This document shows, in pieces, positions 18,281-27,081 of a stretch of DNA of 64,000 bases; positions within the stretch are counted from its first letter, which is position 1, and the number at the start of each line of letters is the position of its first letter. Source of the stretch: Streptomyces drozdowiczii (lineage in GTDB: Bacteria; Actinomycetota; Actinomycetes; Streptomycetales; Streptomycetaceae); the NCBI RefSeq assembly GCF_026167665.1, contig NZ_CP098740.1, positions 6,572,001 through 6,636,000 on the forward strand, read 5' to 3'. The position numbers and the translations under genes are program-made. Under the pieces are notes generated by a model. The model had not been told where the DNA came from, did not search any database, and worked only from the letters and a program-made list of their open reading frames with translations.

Positions 18281-19009
18281 ATGCCTCGTCGTTCACCTCG
18301 CCGGCTCCTCGGTGCCCTCGCGGCCGTCACGGTCGTGTTCGCCCTGTTCTCCCCGGCGTCCGCGGCCGGTGCCGCCGAGACGCCCGCCCCGGCCCGGGCG
18401 GCCGCGGTGCGGCCCCTGTCGACCGGCACCCCGGTCGTCTTCGTCCACGGCTACACCGGCAGCGCCTCCAACTGGACCACCGCCATGAGCGTCTTCCGCC
18501 TCAACGGCTGGTCGAGCGCGAACCTGTTCGCGTACGAGTACGACTCCTACGGCGACAACATCACCAACGCCCAGGGCCTGGCCGCCTTCGTCAGCAACGT
18601 GAAGTCCCGGACCGGGGCGAGCAAGGTCGCGATCGTCAACCACTCCATGGGCGGTCTGGTCAGCCAGTACTACCTGAAGGTGCTCGGCGGCAACACCAGC
18701 GTCAGTCACCTCGCGTCCATCGCCGGCGCCAACCACGGCACCACGGCCGCGGGCGCCTGCCTCATCTACACCACCTGCCGGCAGATGTACCCGGGCTCCT
18801 CGTTCATCTCGGAGATCACCTCCGGTGACGAGACCCCCGGCGACACGAAGTACGCCACCTGGTACTCGGCGTGCGACGGCGTCATCCTCCCGTACACCAG
18901 CACCCGCCTGAGCGGGGCGACGAACAACAACGTGCTCTGCCAGACCCATATCGGATACCTGGCCGACACGGTCGTCCTCGGCCAGGTCGCGCGGTTCATC
19001 GCCTCCTGA
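18281..19009 (+). CDS. Secreted lipase/esterase, lipase class 2 (EstA/LipA-like)
   Basis: 242 aa; the ATG at 18281 follows AGGAG. Signal peptide about 1-29 (twin Arg pairs, Ala/Val/Phe core, ASA). An alpha/beta hydrolase: oxyanion-loop VFVHGYTG, nucleophile Ser122 in NHSMGG, likely acid Asp199 (YSACDG) and His223 (CQTHIG). Four cysteines in the C-terminal half could form disulfides. Size and motifs match actinobacterial class 2 lipases that hydrolyse triglycerides or short esters outside the cell. It is monocistronic, followed by a strong hairpin. Confidence 0.92.
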   Translation: MPRRSPRRLLGALAAVTVVFALFSPASAAGAAETPAPARAAAVRPLSTGTPVVFVHGYTGSASNWTTAMSVFRLNGWSSANLFAYEYDSYGDNITNAQGLAAFVSNVKSRTGASKVAIVNHSMGGLVSQYYLKVLGGNTSVSHLASIAGANHGTTAAGACLIYTTCRQMYPGSSFISEITSGDETPGDTKYATWYSACDGVILPYTSTRLSGATNNNVLCQTHIGYLADTVVLGQVARFIAS

Positions 19010-19022
19010 CCCCGCCTGACCC

Positions 19023-19070
19023 GGAAGGGTCCGGTCCCTCGTGCGTTCCCGCCGGGGACCGGGCCCTTCC
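19023..19070. terminator. Bidirectional hairpin terminator between lipase and LAETG gene
   Basis: A 16-bp stem (19023-19038 with 19055-19070, arms beginning GGAAGGG and ending CCCTTCC), one G-U pair, 16-base loop, in the gap between two convergent genes. Confidence 0.8.
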
Positions 19071-19079
19071 GCCGTCCGC

Positions 19080-20273
19080 TCAGGCCCGGCCGCGCCGGCG
19101 GCGCACCGCGGTGAAGCCCAGGGCGCCCGCCCCGGCCGCGACGAGGCCCGCCGCACCCGCCGCCGTCGCCGAGAGGCCACCGCTCCCGGTCTCGGCCAGC
19201 TGCGCGGTCATGCCGGACGAGGTGGAGGTGGTGCCGGTCCCCGTCGCGGCGGGGGAGGACGACGCGCCCGCGGTGGCGGAGGGGGAGGGGGACGGGGTGC
19301 CGGTGGTGGCCGCCGCCTTCTTCACGGTGACCGTGGCCCCCTTGCCGCAGCTCGTCGTGCCCCGGAAGGTGCCCGGCCCCTCGTTGACGATCGCGCACGG
19401 ATTCAGGGTGGTCTTCCCGGCCGGCGTGTCCTTGCGGTAGGTCACACGGACCTGCGTGGATGTGCTGCCGTGTGCGGTGAGGGACACGTCCGGGCCGATG
19501 ACGTTGAAGCCGTACACATCGGGTTCGGCGCTGTCGGTGATCGGCTTCAGCGTGGTCCACTTCCCCGAGCGCAGCACCTGGACGGAGGCGTCGCGGCTCG
19601 TCATGAGCACATCGCTCACGTTCTCGTACGCGGACGGCGTCGGGTTGTCGACCGTGGCGGTGAAGGTGACCCCCGGCCCGCCCGCCACGGCGGTGGCGGG
19701 AACCCCCGACAGGTGGGTGTCCAGCCCGTCGACCGCGACGTCGTCCACATCGGTGTCGGTGGCCGCACCCGAGGCACCGTAGGAGACCATCGTCGTCAGC
19801 TTCAGACGGTCGGTGCCGCCGTTGCTGGCGCCGTTGTGCGGCGTGCCCATGGGAAGCCCGAGCCGCAGCTGCACGGTCCGCGACTCACCGGCGGCCAGCG
19901 CGAACTGCTCGGGCAGCTCACCGCCGTACACGGTGCCTTCGACGATCTCCAGCGGCACGGACTTCCAGGCCGTCCCGTCGAGCCGGTACTCCAGGCTCAG
20001 GGCGTGCTCCGGCAGGCCGTTGCCGCCGTCGACGCGGTAGATGAGGCGCGCCGACGAGGTGTCGGTCGGGCCGGTGTTGGACACCGTGGTGGTGAAGGCG
20101 ACCGGCAGACCGCCGAGGCCGATCTCCGCGGGCGCCTCCGTCCCCACGGAGAGCCCGGGGACGCCGGTGTCGGCCAGGGCGACCGGGGCCAGGGCGGCTC
20201 CGGTGAGGGTCAGCAGCAGGCCGGCGGCCGAGGCGACGGCGGACGAACGCAGGCTGCGCGCAACGGTGTTCAA
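19080..20273 (-). CDS. Cell-wall-anchored surface protein with LAETG sorting signal
   Basis: 397 aa. I chose the TTG at 20273, preceded by GGGGGAA, because it directly precedes a clean signal peptide (VARSLRSS, long Ala/Leu core, ALA before DTG). The mature part has two or three immunoglobulin-like beta domains of the kind seen in DUF11/surface repeats (VAFTTTVSNTGP, VTFTATVDNPTP), then a Thr/Ser/Pro-rich stalk, then QLAETG (about 358), a hydrophobic segment and an RRRRGRA tail. LAxTG followed by helix and basic tail is the substrate pattern of actinobacterial class E sortase. It is probably displayed on hyphae; the ligand is unknown. Confidence 0.85.
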   Translation of the reverse strand: MNTVARSLRSSAVASAAGLLLTLTGAALAPVALADTGVPGLSVGTEAPAEIGLGGLPVAFTTTVSNTGPTDTSSARLIYRVDGGNGLPEHALSLEYRLDGTAWKSVPLEIVEGTVYGGELPEQFALAAGESRTVQLRLGLPMGTPHNGASNGGTDRLKLTTMVSYGASGAATDTDVDDVAVDGLDTHLSGVPATAVAGGPGVTFTATVDNPTPSAYENVSDVLMTSRDASVQVLRSGKWTTLKPITDSAEPDVYGFNVIGPDVSLTAHGSTSTQVRVTYRKDTPAGKTTLNPCAIVNEGPGTFRGTTSCGKGATVTVKKAAATTGTPSPSPSATAGASSSPAATGTGTTSTSSGMTAQLAETGSGGLSATAAGAAGLVAAGAGALGFTAVRRRRGRA

Positions 20274-20429
20274 GGTTCCCCCAGGGCATGTGGGCGGCGC
20301 GGCCGGTTGCCGCGTCCCGCCGACGACAGGTGGATCAGCCCGTCGTCTCACACAGTTGGACAGGCCACCCCGGCCCCGGGTTGTGACCCCGTGTGTCATG
20401 GTTCTGTGACAGCGTCGGCCGCCTCCCGC

Positions 20430-21230
20430 TCACTCGCGCAACCCGTAGAAGCGCATGGCCGAATTCGGGGTGAAGCCGATCCGGGGATACACCGGGGCGC
20501 CCGCCGCCGTCGCGTGCAGGGTGGCCCGGGTCAGCCCGGTGGCGCGGGCCCCCTCGTACAGCGCCTTGCGCGTCACCGCCTCCCCGTACCCCCGGCGCTC
20601 CCACGCCGGATCGGTGGCGACCAGCACGACGAAGAGCCGGCCCGCCGCCTCCACCGTCGCGGCACACGTCACCGGCACCCCCTCCCGCAACCCCAGATAG
20701 GCGTGCACCCCGCTCTTCCACAGCGCGGACCCCGCGAGCCCGTCGCGGCCCGCTTCCAGGGGGAAGCCGTACGCGCGCGAGTTGAGGTCCGCGTACGCCA
20801 ACAGATGCTCGTCCTCGCTCACCCGTACGAACTCCAGCTCAGGGTGGGCCGGTTCGGGCAGCGGGAACAGGTCGCCCGCCATGCCCGTGCCGGGGAAGGC
20901 GTACGCAAGCCCTGCGCGCTCGGCCGCCGTGTCCAGCGAGGCGCGCGCCCCCGCGTCGAGCAGCCCCTCGAAGACCCAGAGGAAGCCGGGCCGGCTCTTC
21001 GCCCGCATGATCTCCGCCGCCTCGCCCAACCGCCGGGCGCTGAGCGCCGCGTCCGCGCCGACGTCGGTCAGGGTGACGCAGTTCCAGAACGCGAAACCGC
21101 AGTCGGCCCAGCGCACGGCGATCCCCGGCAGGTCCCGTACATCCGCGCCGGCGTCCCGGTCGAGCACCATGGTCCGCCAGCCCACGGTGAGTTGTTCCAT
21201 CGATTCGACCGACTCCGCGAGATACGCCAC
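20430..21230 (-). CDS. GNAT-family N-acetyltransferase
   Basis: 266 aa from the GTG at 21230, which lies five bases from AGGAG; a GTG one codon upstream is also possible. The C-terminal half holds the GNAT fold: LVATDPAWERRGYGEAVTRKAL is the acetyl-CoA loop region (R/Q-x-x-G-x-G/A), followed by GLTRATLHATAAGAPVYPRIGF. The N-terminal half resembles the degenerate first GNAT repeat of double-domain forms. The substrate is unknown. It is divergent from the aldo/keto reductase with only 35 bases between the starts. Confidence 0.85.
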   Translation of the reverse strand: MAYLAESVESMEQLTVGWRTMVLDRDAGADVRDLPGIAVRWADCGFAFWNCVTLTDVGADAALSARRLGEAAEIMRAKSRPGFLWVFEGLLDAGARASLDTAAERAGLAYAFPGTGMAGDLFPLPEPAHPELEFVRVSEDEHLLAYADLNSRAYGFPLEAGRDGLAGSALWKSGVHAYLGLREGVPVTCAATVEAAGRLFVVLVATDPAWERRGYGEAVTRKALYEGARATGLTRATLHATAAGAPVYPRIGFTPNSAMRFYGLRE

Positions 21231-21265
21231 CACAACTCCTGAAGGTTTCGAAGAACGGGCTTGCC

Positions 21266-22279
21266 ATGGAGCGCACTTCAACGCCGAGCATGACGGACAT
21301 GAACGCGAACACGAACCGCGCCGACGCGCACGCCACCCACCTCAACGACGCGAACCCCCGGATCGTTCTGGGCACCATGGGCTTCGGCACCCAGGTCGAC
21401 CCCGACACCTCCTTCGCCATCCTGGACGCCTTCGTCGACGGCGGCGGCGACTGGCTCGACACCGCCAACTGCTACTCCTTCTGGGCCGATCCGAGCGGCG
21501 TCGGCGGCGCCAGCGAGCGGGTCATCGGCGCCTGGCTGGCGGCCCGTCCCGGCGCCCGCGACGCCGTACGCATCGCGACGAAGGTCCGGCAGAACCCGCT
21601 CGTCCCGCACTCCTGGCCCGAGAGCGCCGAAGGTCTCTCCGCCCGCGCCGTCCACGCGGGCATGGCGGAGAGCCTGGAACGCCTCGGCGTCGACCACGTC
21701 GACCTGCTCTGGGCCCACGCCGAGGACCGCACCGTCCCCTTGGAGGAGACGGTCGGGGCCTTCGGTGAACTGGTCACCAAGGGCGTGGCGTCGCGCGTCG
21801 GCGCCGCGAACCACACCGCCTGGCGCGTCGAACGCGCCCGGTCCCTCGCCCGCGAGCAGGGCGCGGAGCCGTGGACCGCCCTGCAACTGCGCCACTCCCT
21901 CGTCCAGCCGCGCCCGCTCACCCCGCTCGCGGAGGGCGGCCACCGCCACCTCACCCCCGAGGACCTGGACCTCGCCGAGGCGGAAGGGCTGGAGGTGTGG
22001 GCGTACAGCTCCCTGCTGTGGGGCTCCTACACGCGCCCGGAGAAGCCGTTTCCCGACACGTACGACCACCCCGGCACCGCCAGGGTGCTCGCGGTCCTGG
22101 ACGAGGTCGCCGGTGAGGTCTCCGCGACGAAGAACCAGGTCGTCCTGGCGTGGCTGCTGCGCCAGGGCATCGCCCCGATCGTCGGCGTGAGCCGCGTACA
22201 GCACGTCGAGGAAGCACTCGCCGCCCGGGACGTCCGGCTCACCGGCGACCACCTGGCCCGCTTCGACGCGGCGCGCTAG
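21266..22279 (+). CDS. Aldo/keto reductase
   Basis: 337 aa; ATG at 21266, with in-frame ATGs at 21290 and 21299 as alternatives because the first 20 or so residues look non-conserved. A TIM-barrel AKR with the catalytic tetrad: Asp and Tyr in DTANCYSF, Lys in IATKVRQ and His in WAHAEDR. NADPH-binding end: QVVLAWLLRQGIAPIVGVSRVQHVEEAL. Similar to the YajO/Tas-like branch of larger AKRs that reduce sugar aldehydes or xenobiotics. Its stop overlaps the XRE regulator's stop by four bases, tail to tail. Confidence 0.9.
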   Translation: MERTSTPSMTDMNANTNRADAHATHLNDANPRIVLGTMGFGTQVDPDTSFAILDAFVDGGGDWLDTANCYSFWADPSGVGGASERVIGAWLAARPGARDAVRIATKVRQNPLVPHSWPESAEGLSARAVHAGMAESLERLGVDHVDLLWAHAEDRTVPLEETVGAFGELVTKGVASRVGAANHTAWRVERARSLAREQGAEPWTALQLRHSLVQPRPLTPLAEGGHRHLTPEDLDLAEAEGLEVWAYSSLLWGSYTRPEKPFPDTYDHPGTARVLAVLDEVAGEVSATKNQVVLAWLLRQGIAPIVGVSRVQHVEEALAARDVRLTGDHLARFDAAR

Positions 22280-23130
22280 CGGGGGCGTTCCTCGGGGACG
22301 CGGGGCCGGTCGGGAGCGCCGTCGCCCTCCGCCCCCAGCCCGTCCAGCAGCCGCAGCCCGTCCTCGGCGGGGCTGCCGGGCGCCGCCGACAGTACGATCA
22401 TCTCCCGGCCCGGAGCGTCCGCCAGCGAGAAGTTCTCCTGGTGCAGCTCCAACAGGCCGACGAGCGGGTGCCGGTAGACCTTGCGCCCGTGCGTACGGGC
22501 GCGCACGTCCGCGCGGGCCCACAGCCGGCGGAAACGGTCGCTGCCCATCGACAGCTCCCCGATGAGCGAGGCCAGCCGCGCGTCGTCCGGATACTTGCCG
22601 GCGGCCAGCCGCAGGTGGCCGACCGCGTCCAGGGTGCACTGCTCCCACTCCGCGTAAAGGCCCCGCTCGGTCTCCTCCAGGAAGAGGTGCCGGGCGGTGT
22701 TCATCCCCGGCAGCGGCCGGCCGTACAGCAGCCGGGCCAGGCGGTTGCCCGCGAGGACGTCCATGCGGTGGTCCATGAGCAGCGCGGGCGCGTCGGTGAC
22801 CAGGTCGAGCACGCGCAGCAGCTCCGGCCGCACCCGCCCGCCGGGCGTCTTCGCGCGCCGGCGCGGCTGCCGGGCGAGCCGGTCGAGGTGCTCGCGCTCG
22901 GTCTCGTCCAGGCCGAGGACGCGGGCGAGCGCGTCGAGGACCTGCTCCGACGGCTGGGTCGCCCGGCCCTGTTCGAGGCGCACGTAGTAGTCGACGCTCA
23001 CCCCGGACAGGTGCGCGACCTCTTCGCGGCGCAGCCCGTCGACCCGGCGGCGGCTGTCGGCGGAGATGCCGGCCGAGGCCGGGTCGACCCGGGCGCGCCG
23101 GGTCCGCAGGAATCCCGCGAGATCGTCCAT
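22276..23130 (-). CDS. XRE-family regulator with MmyB-like ligand-binding domain
   Basis: 284 aa; ATG at 23130 with GGGGG just upstream. N-terminal helix-turn-helix: FLRTRRARVDP, then GLRREEVAHLSGVSVDYYVRLEQGR (about 33-57), the standard MmyB-type signature. The C-terminal domain (about 100-270) is PAS-like (LLMDHRMDVLAGNRLARLLYG; HPLVGLLELHQENF), reported in this family to bind fatty-acid-like ligands. Such regulators usually sit divergent to, and control, an oxidoreductase, as here with the flavodoxin-fold gene at 23275. Confidence 0.92.
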   Translation of the reverse strand: MDDLAGFLRTRRARVDPASAGISADSRRRVDGLRREEVAHLSGVSVDYYVRLEQGRATQPSEQVLDALARVLGLDETEREHLDRLARQPRRRAKTPGGRVRPELLRVLDLVTDAPALLMDHRMDVLAGNRLARLLYGRPLPGMNTARHLFLEETERGLYAEWEQCTLDAVGHLRLAAGKYPDDARLASLIGELSMGSDRFRRLWARADVRARTHGRKVYRHPLVGLLELHQENFSLADAPGREMIVLSAAPGSPAEDGLRLLDGLGAEGDGAPDRPRVPEERPR

Positions 23131-23274
23131 GCCCCCAGTATGGCCGCGCCCGGCCCGCGCGAGGGTGGCCCTGCCGGTACCAGGAAGCCCGGTCCGACGG
23201 AAGCGGCGCCCCTGAACAACGGGCGCCCCGGCGTCCAGGATCGAACCCATCCGATCCGAAGGAGTGCGATCCCC

Positions 23275-24054
23275 ATGAAGACGCTCATCGTCCACGCCCA
23301 CCCCGAGCCGAAGTCCCTCAACGGCTCGCTCAAGGACCTCGCCGTCTCGACCCTGGAGGCGGCCGGGCACGAGGTGCGGGTGAGCGACCTGTACACGATG
23401 AACTGGAAGACCACCGTCGACGCGGCGGACTACGGGCCCGACGCCTCGGACCCGCTCAAGCCGGCCCGCGACTCCGGCCGCGCCTTCGACGCCGGCACGC
23501 TCACCCCGGACGTGCGCGCCGAACAGGAGAAGCTGCTGTGGGCGGACACCGTCATCTTCCAGTTCCCCCTGTGGTGGTACACGATGCCGGCCATCCTCAA
23601 GGGCTGGGTGGACCGCGTGTTCACGTACCACTTCGCGTACGGCGTCGGCGAGCACAGTGACACCAAGTACGGCGAGCGCTACGGCGAGGGCACCCTCGCG
23701 GGCCGCCGGGCGATGCTCTCGGTGACCGTCGGCGGCCTGGAGTCCCACTACGCGCCCCGGGGCATCAATGGACCCATCGACGACCTGCTGTTCCCGATCC
23801 AGCACGGCATCCTCCACTACCCCGGGCTGGAGGTGCTTCCGCCGTTCGTCCTGTACGGCACCGACCGGATGACCGACACGGACTACCCGGAAGCGGCCAA
23901 GGCCTGGCAGGAGCGCCTGCTCACCCTGGAAACGACCGCCCCGGTCCCGTACCGCCGCCAGAACTTCGGCGACTACGAGATCCCGTCCCTGCACCTCAAG
24001 GAGGGCCTGGAGCCGGCGGGCCGCACGGGCTTCGGGCTGCACGTGGGGGAGTGA
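23275..24054 (+). CDS. NAD(P)H quinone oxidoreductase-like flavoprotein (flavodoxin-like fold)
   Basis: 259 aa; ATG at 23275 after AAGGAG. It starts with the flavodoxin-like MKTLIVHAHPEPKSLNGSL (phosphate loop for FMN/FAD) and contains FQFPLWWYTMPAILKGWVDRVF, the NQO/KefF-type active-site and dimer motif, and VTVGG. The family performs two-electron reduction of quinones or other electrophiles with NAD(P)H. The divergent arrangement with the MmyB-like regulator suggests induction by that regulator's ligand, probably a stress or redox compound. Confidence 0.9.
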   Translation: MKTLIVHAHPEPKSLNGSLKDLAVSTLEAAGHEVRVSDLYTMNWKTTVDAADYGPDASDPLKPARDSGRAFDAGTLTPDVRAEQEKLLWADTVIFQFPLWWYTMPAILKGWVDRVFTYHFAYGVGEHSDTKYGERYGEGTLAGRRAMLSVTVGGLESHYAPRGINGPIDDLLFPIQHGILHYPGLEVLPPFVLYGTDRMTDTDYPEAAKAWQERLLTLETTAPVPYRRQNFGDYEIPSLHLKEGLEPAGRTGFGLHVGE

Positions 24055-24091
24055 CCGGCGCGGGAAGCCGTCGATTGCATTAATAAGCGTG

Positions 24092-24131
24092 TGCAAGTAT
24101 TGTCGATGCAAGTAAGACGCGCTTGCATGCA
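24092..24131. promoter_or_regulatory. Operator-like cluster: two TGCAAGTA direct repeats, inverted CTTGCA, TGCATGCA
   Basis: In the AT-rich gap before the aldo/keto reductase gene: TGCAAGTA at 24092-24099 and 24107-24114 (15 bases start to start), CTTGCA at 24122-24127 (inverse of TGCAAG), and the 8-bp palindrome TGCATGCA at 24124-24131. The low GC and repetition stand out from the surroundings. It probably binds a regulator of the reductase/SDR pair; the HxlR protein at 25868 is a candidate. Confidence 0.5.
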
Positions 24132-24199
24132 TGTGCGGTGAGCCGGCCCGGCCCGGCTCGCCGCACGGCGTACGACGAACACGCAAAGGACCACCCCCC

Positions 24200-25024
24200 A
24201 TGACTTCCGTGCCCCACATCACGCTCAACAACGGCCTGCGCATGCCCCAGCTCGGCTTCGGCGTCTTCCAGGTCCCCGACGAGGAGACCGCCACCGCGGT
24301 CGGACACGCCCTGGAGGCCGGCTACCGCAGCATCGACACCGCCGCCGTCTACGGCAACGAACGCGGTGTCGGCCGGGCCATCGCCGACTCCGGCCTCCCG
24401 CGCGAGGAACTCTTCGTCACCACCAAGCTGTGGAACGCCGACCAGGGTTACGACCAGGCGCTCGCCGCCTTCGACGCCTCCCTGGACAAGCTCGGCCTGG
24501 ACCAGGTGGACCTCTACCTCATCCACTGGCCCACCCCCGCCCGGGACCTGTACGTGGAGACGTACAAGGCGCTGGAGAAGATCCTCGCCGACGGCCGCGC
24601 CCGCGCGATCGGCGTCTCCAACTTCCAGGTCCCCCACCTGCGGCGGCTCATGGAGCACACGGGCACCGTCCCCGCCGTCAACCAGGTCGAGCTGCACCCC
24701 GGCTTCCAGCAGGCGGAGCTGCGGGCCTTCCACGCCGAGCACGGCATCGCGACCGAGGCGTGGAGCCCGCTGGCGCAGGGCGCGGTGCTGGAGGACGAGG
24801 CGGTCACGCGCATCGCTCAGGCCAACGGCGTAACGCCCGCCCAGGTCGTGCTGCGCTGGCACCTGCGGACGGGCAACATCGTGATCCCCAAGTCCGTCAC
24901 GCCCGCCCGCATCCGGCAGAACCTCGACGTCTTCGGGTTCGACCTGACCGACGCCGACCTGGCCGCCCTCGCCGACCTCGACCGGGGACTGCGCACCGGC
25001 CCGGACCCCGACACCCTCAACTGA
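24200..25024 (+). CDS. Aldo/keto reductase, 2,5-diketo-D-gluconate reductase-like
   Basis: 274 aa; ATG at 24200 with AAAGGA about ten bases upstream. A small AKR of the DkgA/AKR5 type: MPQLGFGVFQV, Asp and Tyr in SIDTAAVYGNERGVG, Lys in VTTKLWN, His in LIHWPTP, and the NADPH clamp IVIPKSVTPARIRQNLDVF. It reduces aldehydes or ketones with NADPH; physiological substrates are usually methylglyoxal or keto-sugars. The SDR gene follows 36 bases later in the same direction and is probably co-transcribed. Confidence 0.93.
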   Translation: MTSVPHITLNNGLRMPQLGFGVFQVPDEETATAVGHALEAGYRSIDTAAVYGNERGVGRAIADSGLPREELFVTTKLWNADQGYDQALAAFDASLDKLGLDQVDLYLIHWPTPARDLYVETYKALEKILADGRARAIGVSNFQVPHLRRLMEHTGTVPAVNQVELHPGFQQAELRAFHAEHGIATEAWSPLAQGAVLEDEAVTRIAQANGVTPAQVVLRWHLRTGNIVIPKSVTPARIRQNLDVFGFDLTDADLAALADLDRGLRTGPDPDTLN

Positions 25025-25060
25025 TCCGCGCGGGCCCTGCCCGGCGCGAGGAGGACCGCC

Positions 25061-25855
25061 ATGCACATCGATCTCTCCGGCCGCACCGCCCTGGTGACCG
25101 GCTCCACCCAGGGCATCGGCGAGGCCATCGCCGTCGGGCTGGCCCGCGCCGGGGCGCACGTCGTCGTGAACGGCCGCGGCCAGGAACGCGTCGCCGAGGC
25201 CGTCCACGCCGTACGGACCGCCTCCGGCAACGACCAGGTCACCGGCGCTGCGGGCGACCTCGCGACCGAGGACGGCGCCGCGGCCGTCCTGGAGGCCGCA
25301 CCGGCGGTCGACATCCTCGTCAACAGCCTCGGCGTCTTCGGCTCCGCCGCCCCGCTGGAGATCGAGGACGCCGAGTGGCGCCGCTACTTCGAGGTCAACG
25401 TCCTCTCCGCCGTCCGGCTCATCCGCGCCTACCTGCCGGGCATGAAGGACAACGGCTGGGGGCGCGTCCTCAACATCGCCAGCGACTCGGCCGTGGTCAT
25501 CCCCGCCGAGATGATCCACTACGGCATGACCAAGACCTCGCTGCTCGCGGTCTCCCGGGGCTTCGCCAAGGACGCCGCCGGCACCGGCGTCACGGTCAAC
25601 TCCGTCATCGCGGGCCCCACCCACACCGGCGGCGTCGAGGACTTCGTCCGCGAACTCGTCGGCGACGACCTCCCCTGGGACGAGGCCCAGCACGAGTTCA
25701 TGGTCAAGCACCGCCCCCAGTCCCTGCTGCAACGCCTCATCGAGCCCGAGGAGATCGCGCACATGGTCGTCTACCTCGCCTCGCCGTACGCCTCCGCCAC
25801 CACGGGCGGCGCCCTCCGCGTCGACGGCGGCTACGTCGACTCGATCCTGCCCTGA
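25061..25855 (+). CDS. Short-chain dehydrogenase/reductase
   Basis: 264 aa; ATG at 25061 with GAGGAGG upstream. Classical SDR: TGSTQGIGEAIA (cofactor loop), NSLGV, Ser in ASDSAV, and the YGMTK pair Tyr/Lys. The FabG-like C-terminus ends in GGALRVDGGYVDSI. Substrate unknown. It probably forms an operon with the aldo/keto reductase; the two could act in succession on a carbonyl compound. It ends 12 bases from the convergent HxlR gene. Confidence 0.92.
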   Translation: MHIDLSGRTALVTGSTQGIGEAIAVGLARAGAHVVVNGRGQERVAEAVHAVRTASGNDQVTGAAGDLATEDGAAAVLEAAPAVDILVNSLGVFGSAAPLEIEDAEWRRYFEVNVLSAVRLIRAYLPGMKDNGWGRVLNIASDSAVVIPAEMIHYGMTKTSLLAVSRGFAKDAAGTGVTVNSVIAGPTHTGGVEDFVRELVGDDLPWDEAQHEFMVKHRPQSLLQRLIEPEEIAHMVVYLASPYASATTGGALRVDGGYVDSILP

Positions 25856-25867
25856 GCGCGCCTGCCG

Positions 25868-26224
25868 CTACCGCTCGTCCACACCGGCGTCCTGCGCCGC
25901 CATCACCTCGTCGCCGTGCTCGAAGGCCCACGCCCCGATGGTGTCGATGGGCCCCAGCAGGGTGCGCCCGAGATCGGTGAGCGCGTACTCCACGCGCGGC
26001 GGGGAACCGGCGTACGCCTGCCGGGACACGAGCCCGTTGAACTGGAGGCGGCGCAGCGTCTCGGTGAGGACCTTGGGGCTGATCGACCCGATGTGCTCAC
26101 GCAGTCCGACCGGGCGGCGGGGGCCGTCGCGCAGGGACCAGAGCACCACGGCGTTCCAGGTGTGGGAGAGCAGGTCGAAAGCGAGGCGGGCGCGGCAGTC
26201 GGCGAGGAAGGCGTCGGTGGTCAC
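25868..26224 (-). CDS. HxlR-family winged-helix regulator
   Basis: 118 aa from the GTG at 26224; longer in-frame versions exist but lack a plausible start. Motifs: LLSHTWNAVVLWSLRDGP, VGLREHIGSISPKVLTETLRRLQFNGLVSR and RVEYALTDLGRTLL (the wing), all typical of HxlR. A cysteine near the N-terminus (ADCRAR) sits where redox-sensing HxlR members carry one. It lies between two reductase units and is divergent from the F420/NADP-type gene, 77 bases apart, so it could control either side. Confidence 0.88.
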   Translation of the reverse strand: MTTDAFLADCRARLAFDLLSHTWNAVVLWSLRDGPRRPVGLREHIGSISPKVLTETLRRLQFNGLVSRQAYAGSPPRVEYALTDLGRTLLGPIDTIGAWAFEHGDEVMAAQDAGVDER

Positions 26225-26301
26225 GTACCAGATGGTGCCCGAGCCGCGTTCTAGCGTCGACGCGAACGGCTGAACGGGCCGTCGGCGAAAGGACACGCGT
26301 G

Positions 26302-26955
26302 ATGAGGATCGGCGTACTGGGCGCGGGGAACATGGCGGACGCGCTCGCCACCCACTGGGTGCGGGCGGGGCACGAGGTCGTCGTCGGCGGACGCGACAAG
26401 GAGCGGGCGCGAGGGCTCGCGGCACGGCTCGGCGGCGGCGCGAAGGGCGACGGGCTGCGCGAGGCCGCCGCCTTCGGTGACGTGGTGCTCGCCGCGCTGC
26501 CCTTCCGCGCCGGTGCCGAGGTGGTGCGGGACCTGGGACCCCAGCTCCGGGGCAAGGCGCTGATCGACTGCTCCAACCCCGTCGGCCCCGGCTTCCGGCT
26601 GCTGACCGGCGGTGGCGCCTCGGCGGCGGAGCAACTGGCCGCAGCGGCGCCCGGGGTCCAGGTGGTCAAGGCGTTCAACCTCTGCCACGAGGACGTGTGG
26701 CGCATGCGTCCGCCCGTCTTCGACGGCCGTCCGCTGGCCGTACCGGTGTGCGGGGACGACGGACCCTCCCTCGACCTCGTACGCCGACTCGTACGGGACA
26801 CGGGCTGCGTACCCGTGCCGGGCGGCGGACTGGAACGCGCGGGGCTCCTGGAAGCGACGGCGGCGCTGTTCATCGGGCTGTGGGTCGGTGAGGGAGCGGA
26901 CGCCCAGGCGATCGCACCGCCGCTGGCGTACGCATCCGGCCCCGCGCGGGGGTGA
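26302..26955 (+). CDS. NADP oxidoreductase, F420-dependent type (FNO-like)
   Basis: 217 aa from the ATG at 26302; a GTG one codon earlier is equally well placed after AAAGGA. N-terminal Rossmann motif IGVLGAGNMADALA, then VVVGGRDKERA (binding the NADP 2'-phosphate), ALIDCSNPVGPG and VVKAFN. This matches the PF03807 F420H2:NADP oxidoreductase group that transfers hydride between NADPH and coenzyme F420, though many homologues have other partners. It is divergent from the HxlR gene. Confidence 0.85.
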   Translation: MRIGVLGAGNMADALATHWVRAGHEVVVGGRDKERARGLAARLGGGAKGDGLREAAAFGDVVLAALPFRAGAEVVRDLGPQLRGKALIDCSNPVGPGFRLLTGGGASAAEQLAAAAPGVQVVKAFNLCHEDVWRMRPPVFDGRPLAVPVCGDDGPSLDLVRRLVRDTGCVPVPGGGLERAGLLEATAALFIGLWVGEGADAQAIAPPLAYASGPARG

Positions 26956-27016
26956 CAGGGCTCCAGCCTCGCCCTGCCCCGCATCGTTGACGTGCCCATG
27001 GCGCTTCGCTAGCTTC

Positions 27017-27030
27017 GGAGAGCGTTCTCC
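27017..27030. promoter_or_regulatory. LacI-type operator candidate before the GH76 gene
   Basis: GGAGAGCGTTCTCC, an inverted repeat with six of seven pairs matched, 51 bases before the GH76 start. The centred CG and GAGAGC half-site resemble LacI-family sugar operators in Streptomyces. It differs from the AAACCGGTTT type near 50000, so another LacI protein is expected. Confidence 0.5.
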
Positions 27031-27081
27031 TGTACTCCGGCGGAGCGCCCTCCGTCACCCCCAGTCGTTCCGGGAGCCCCC

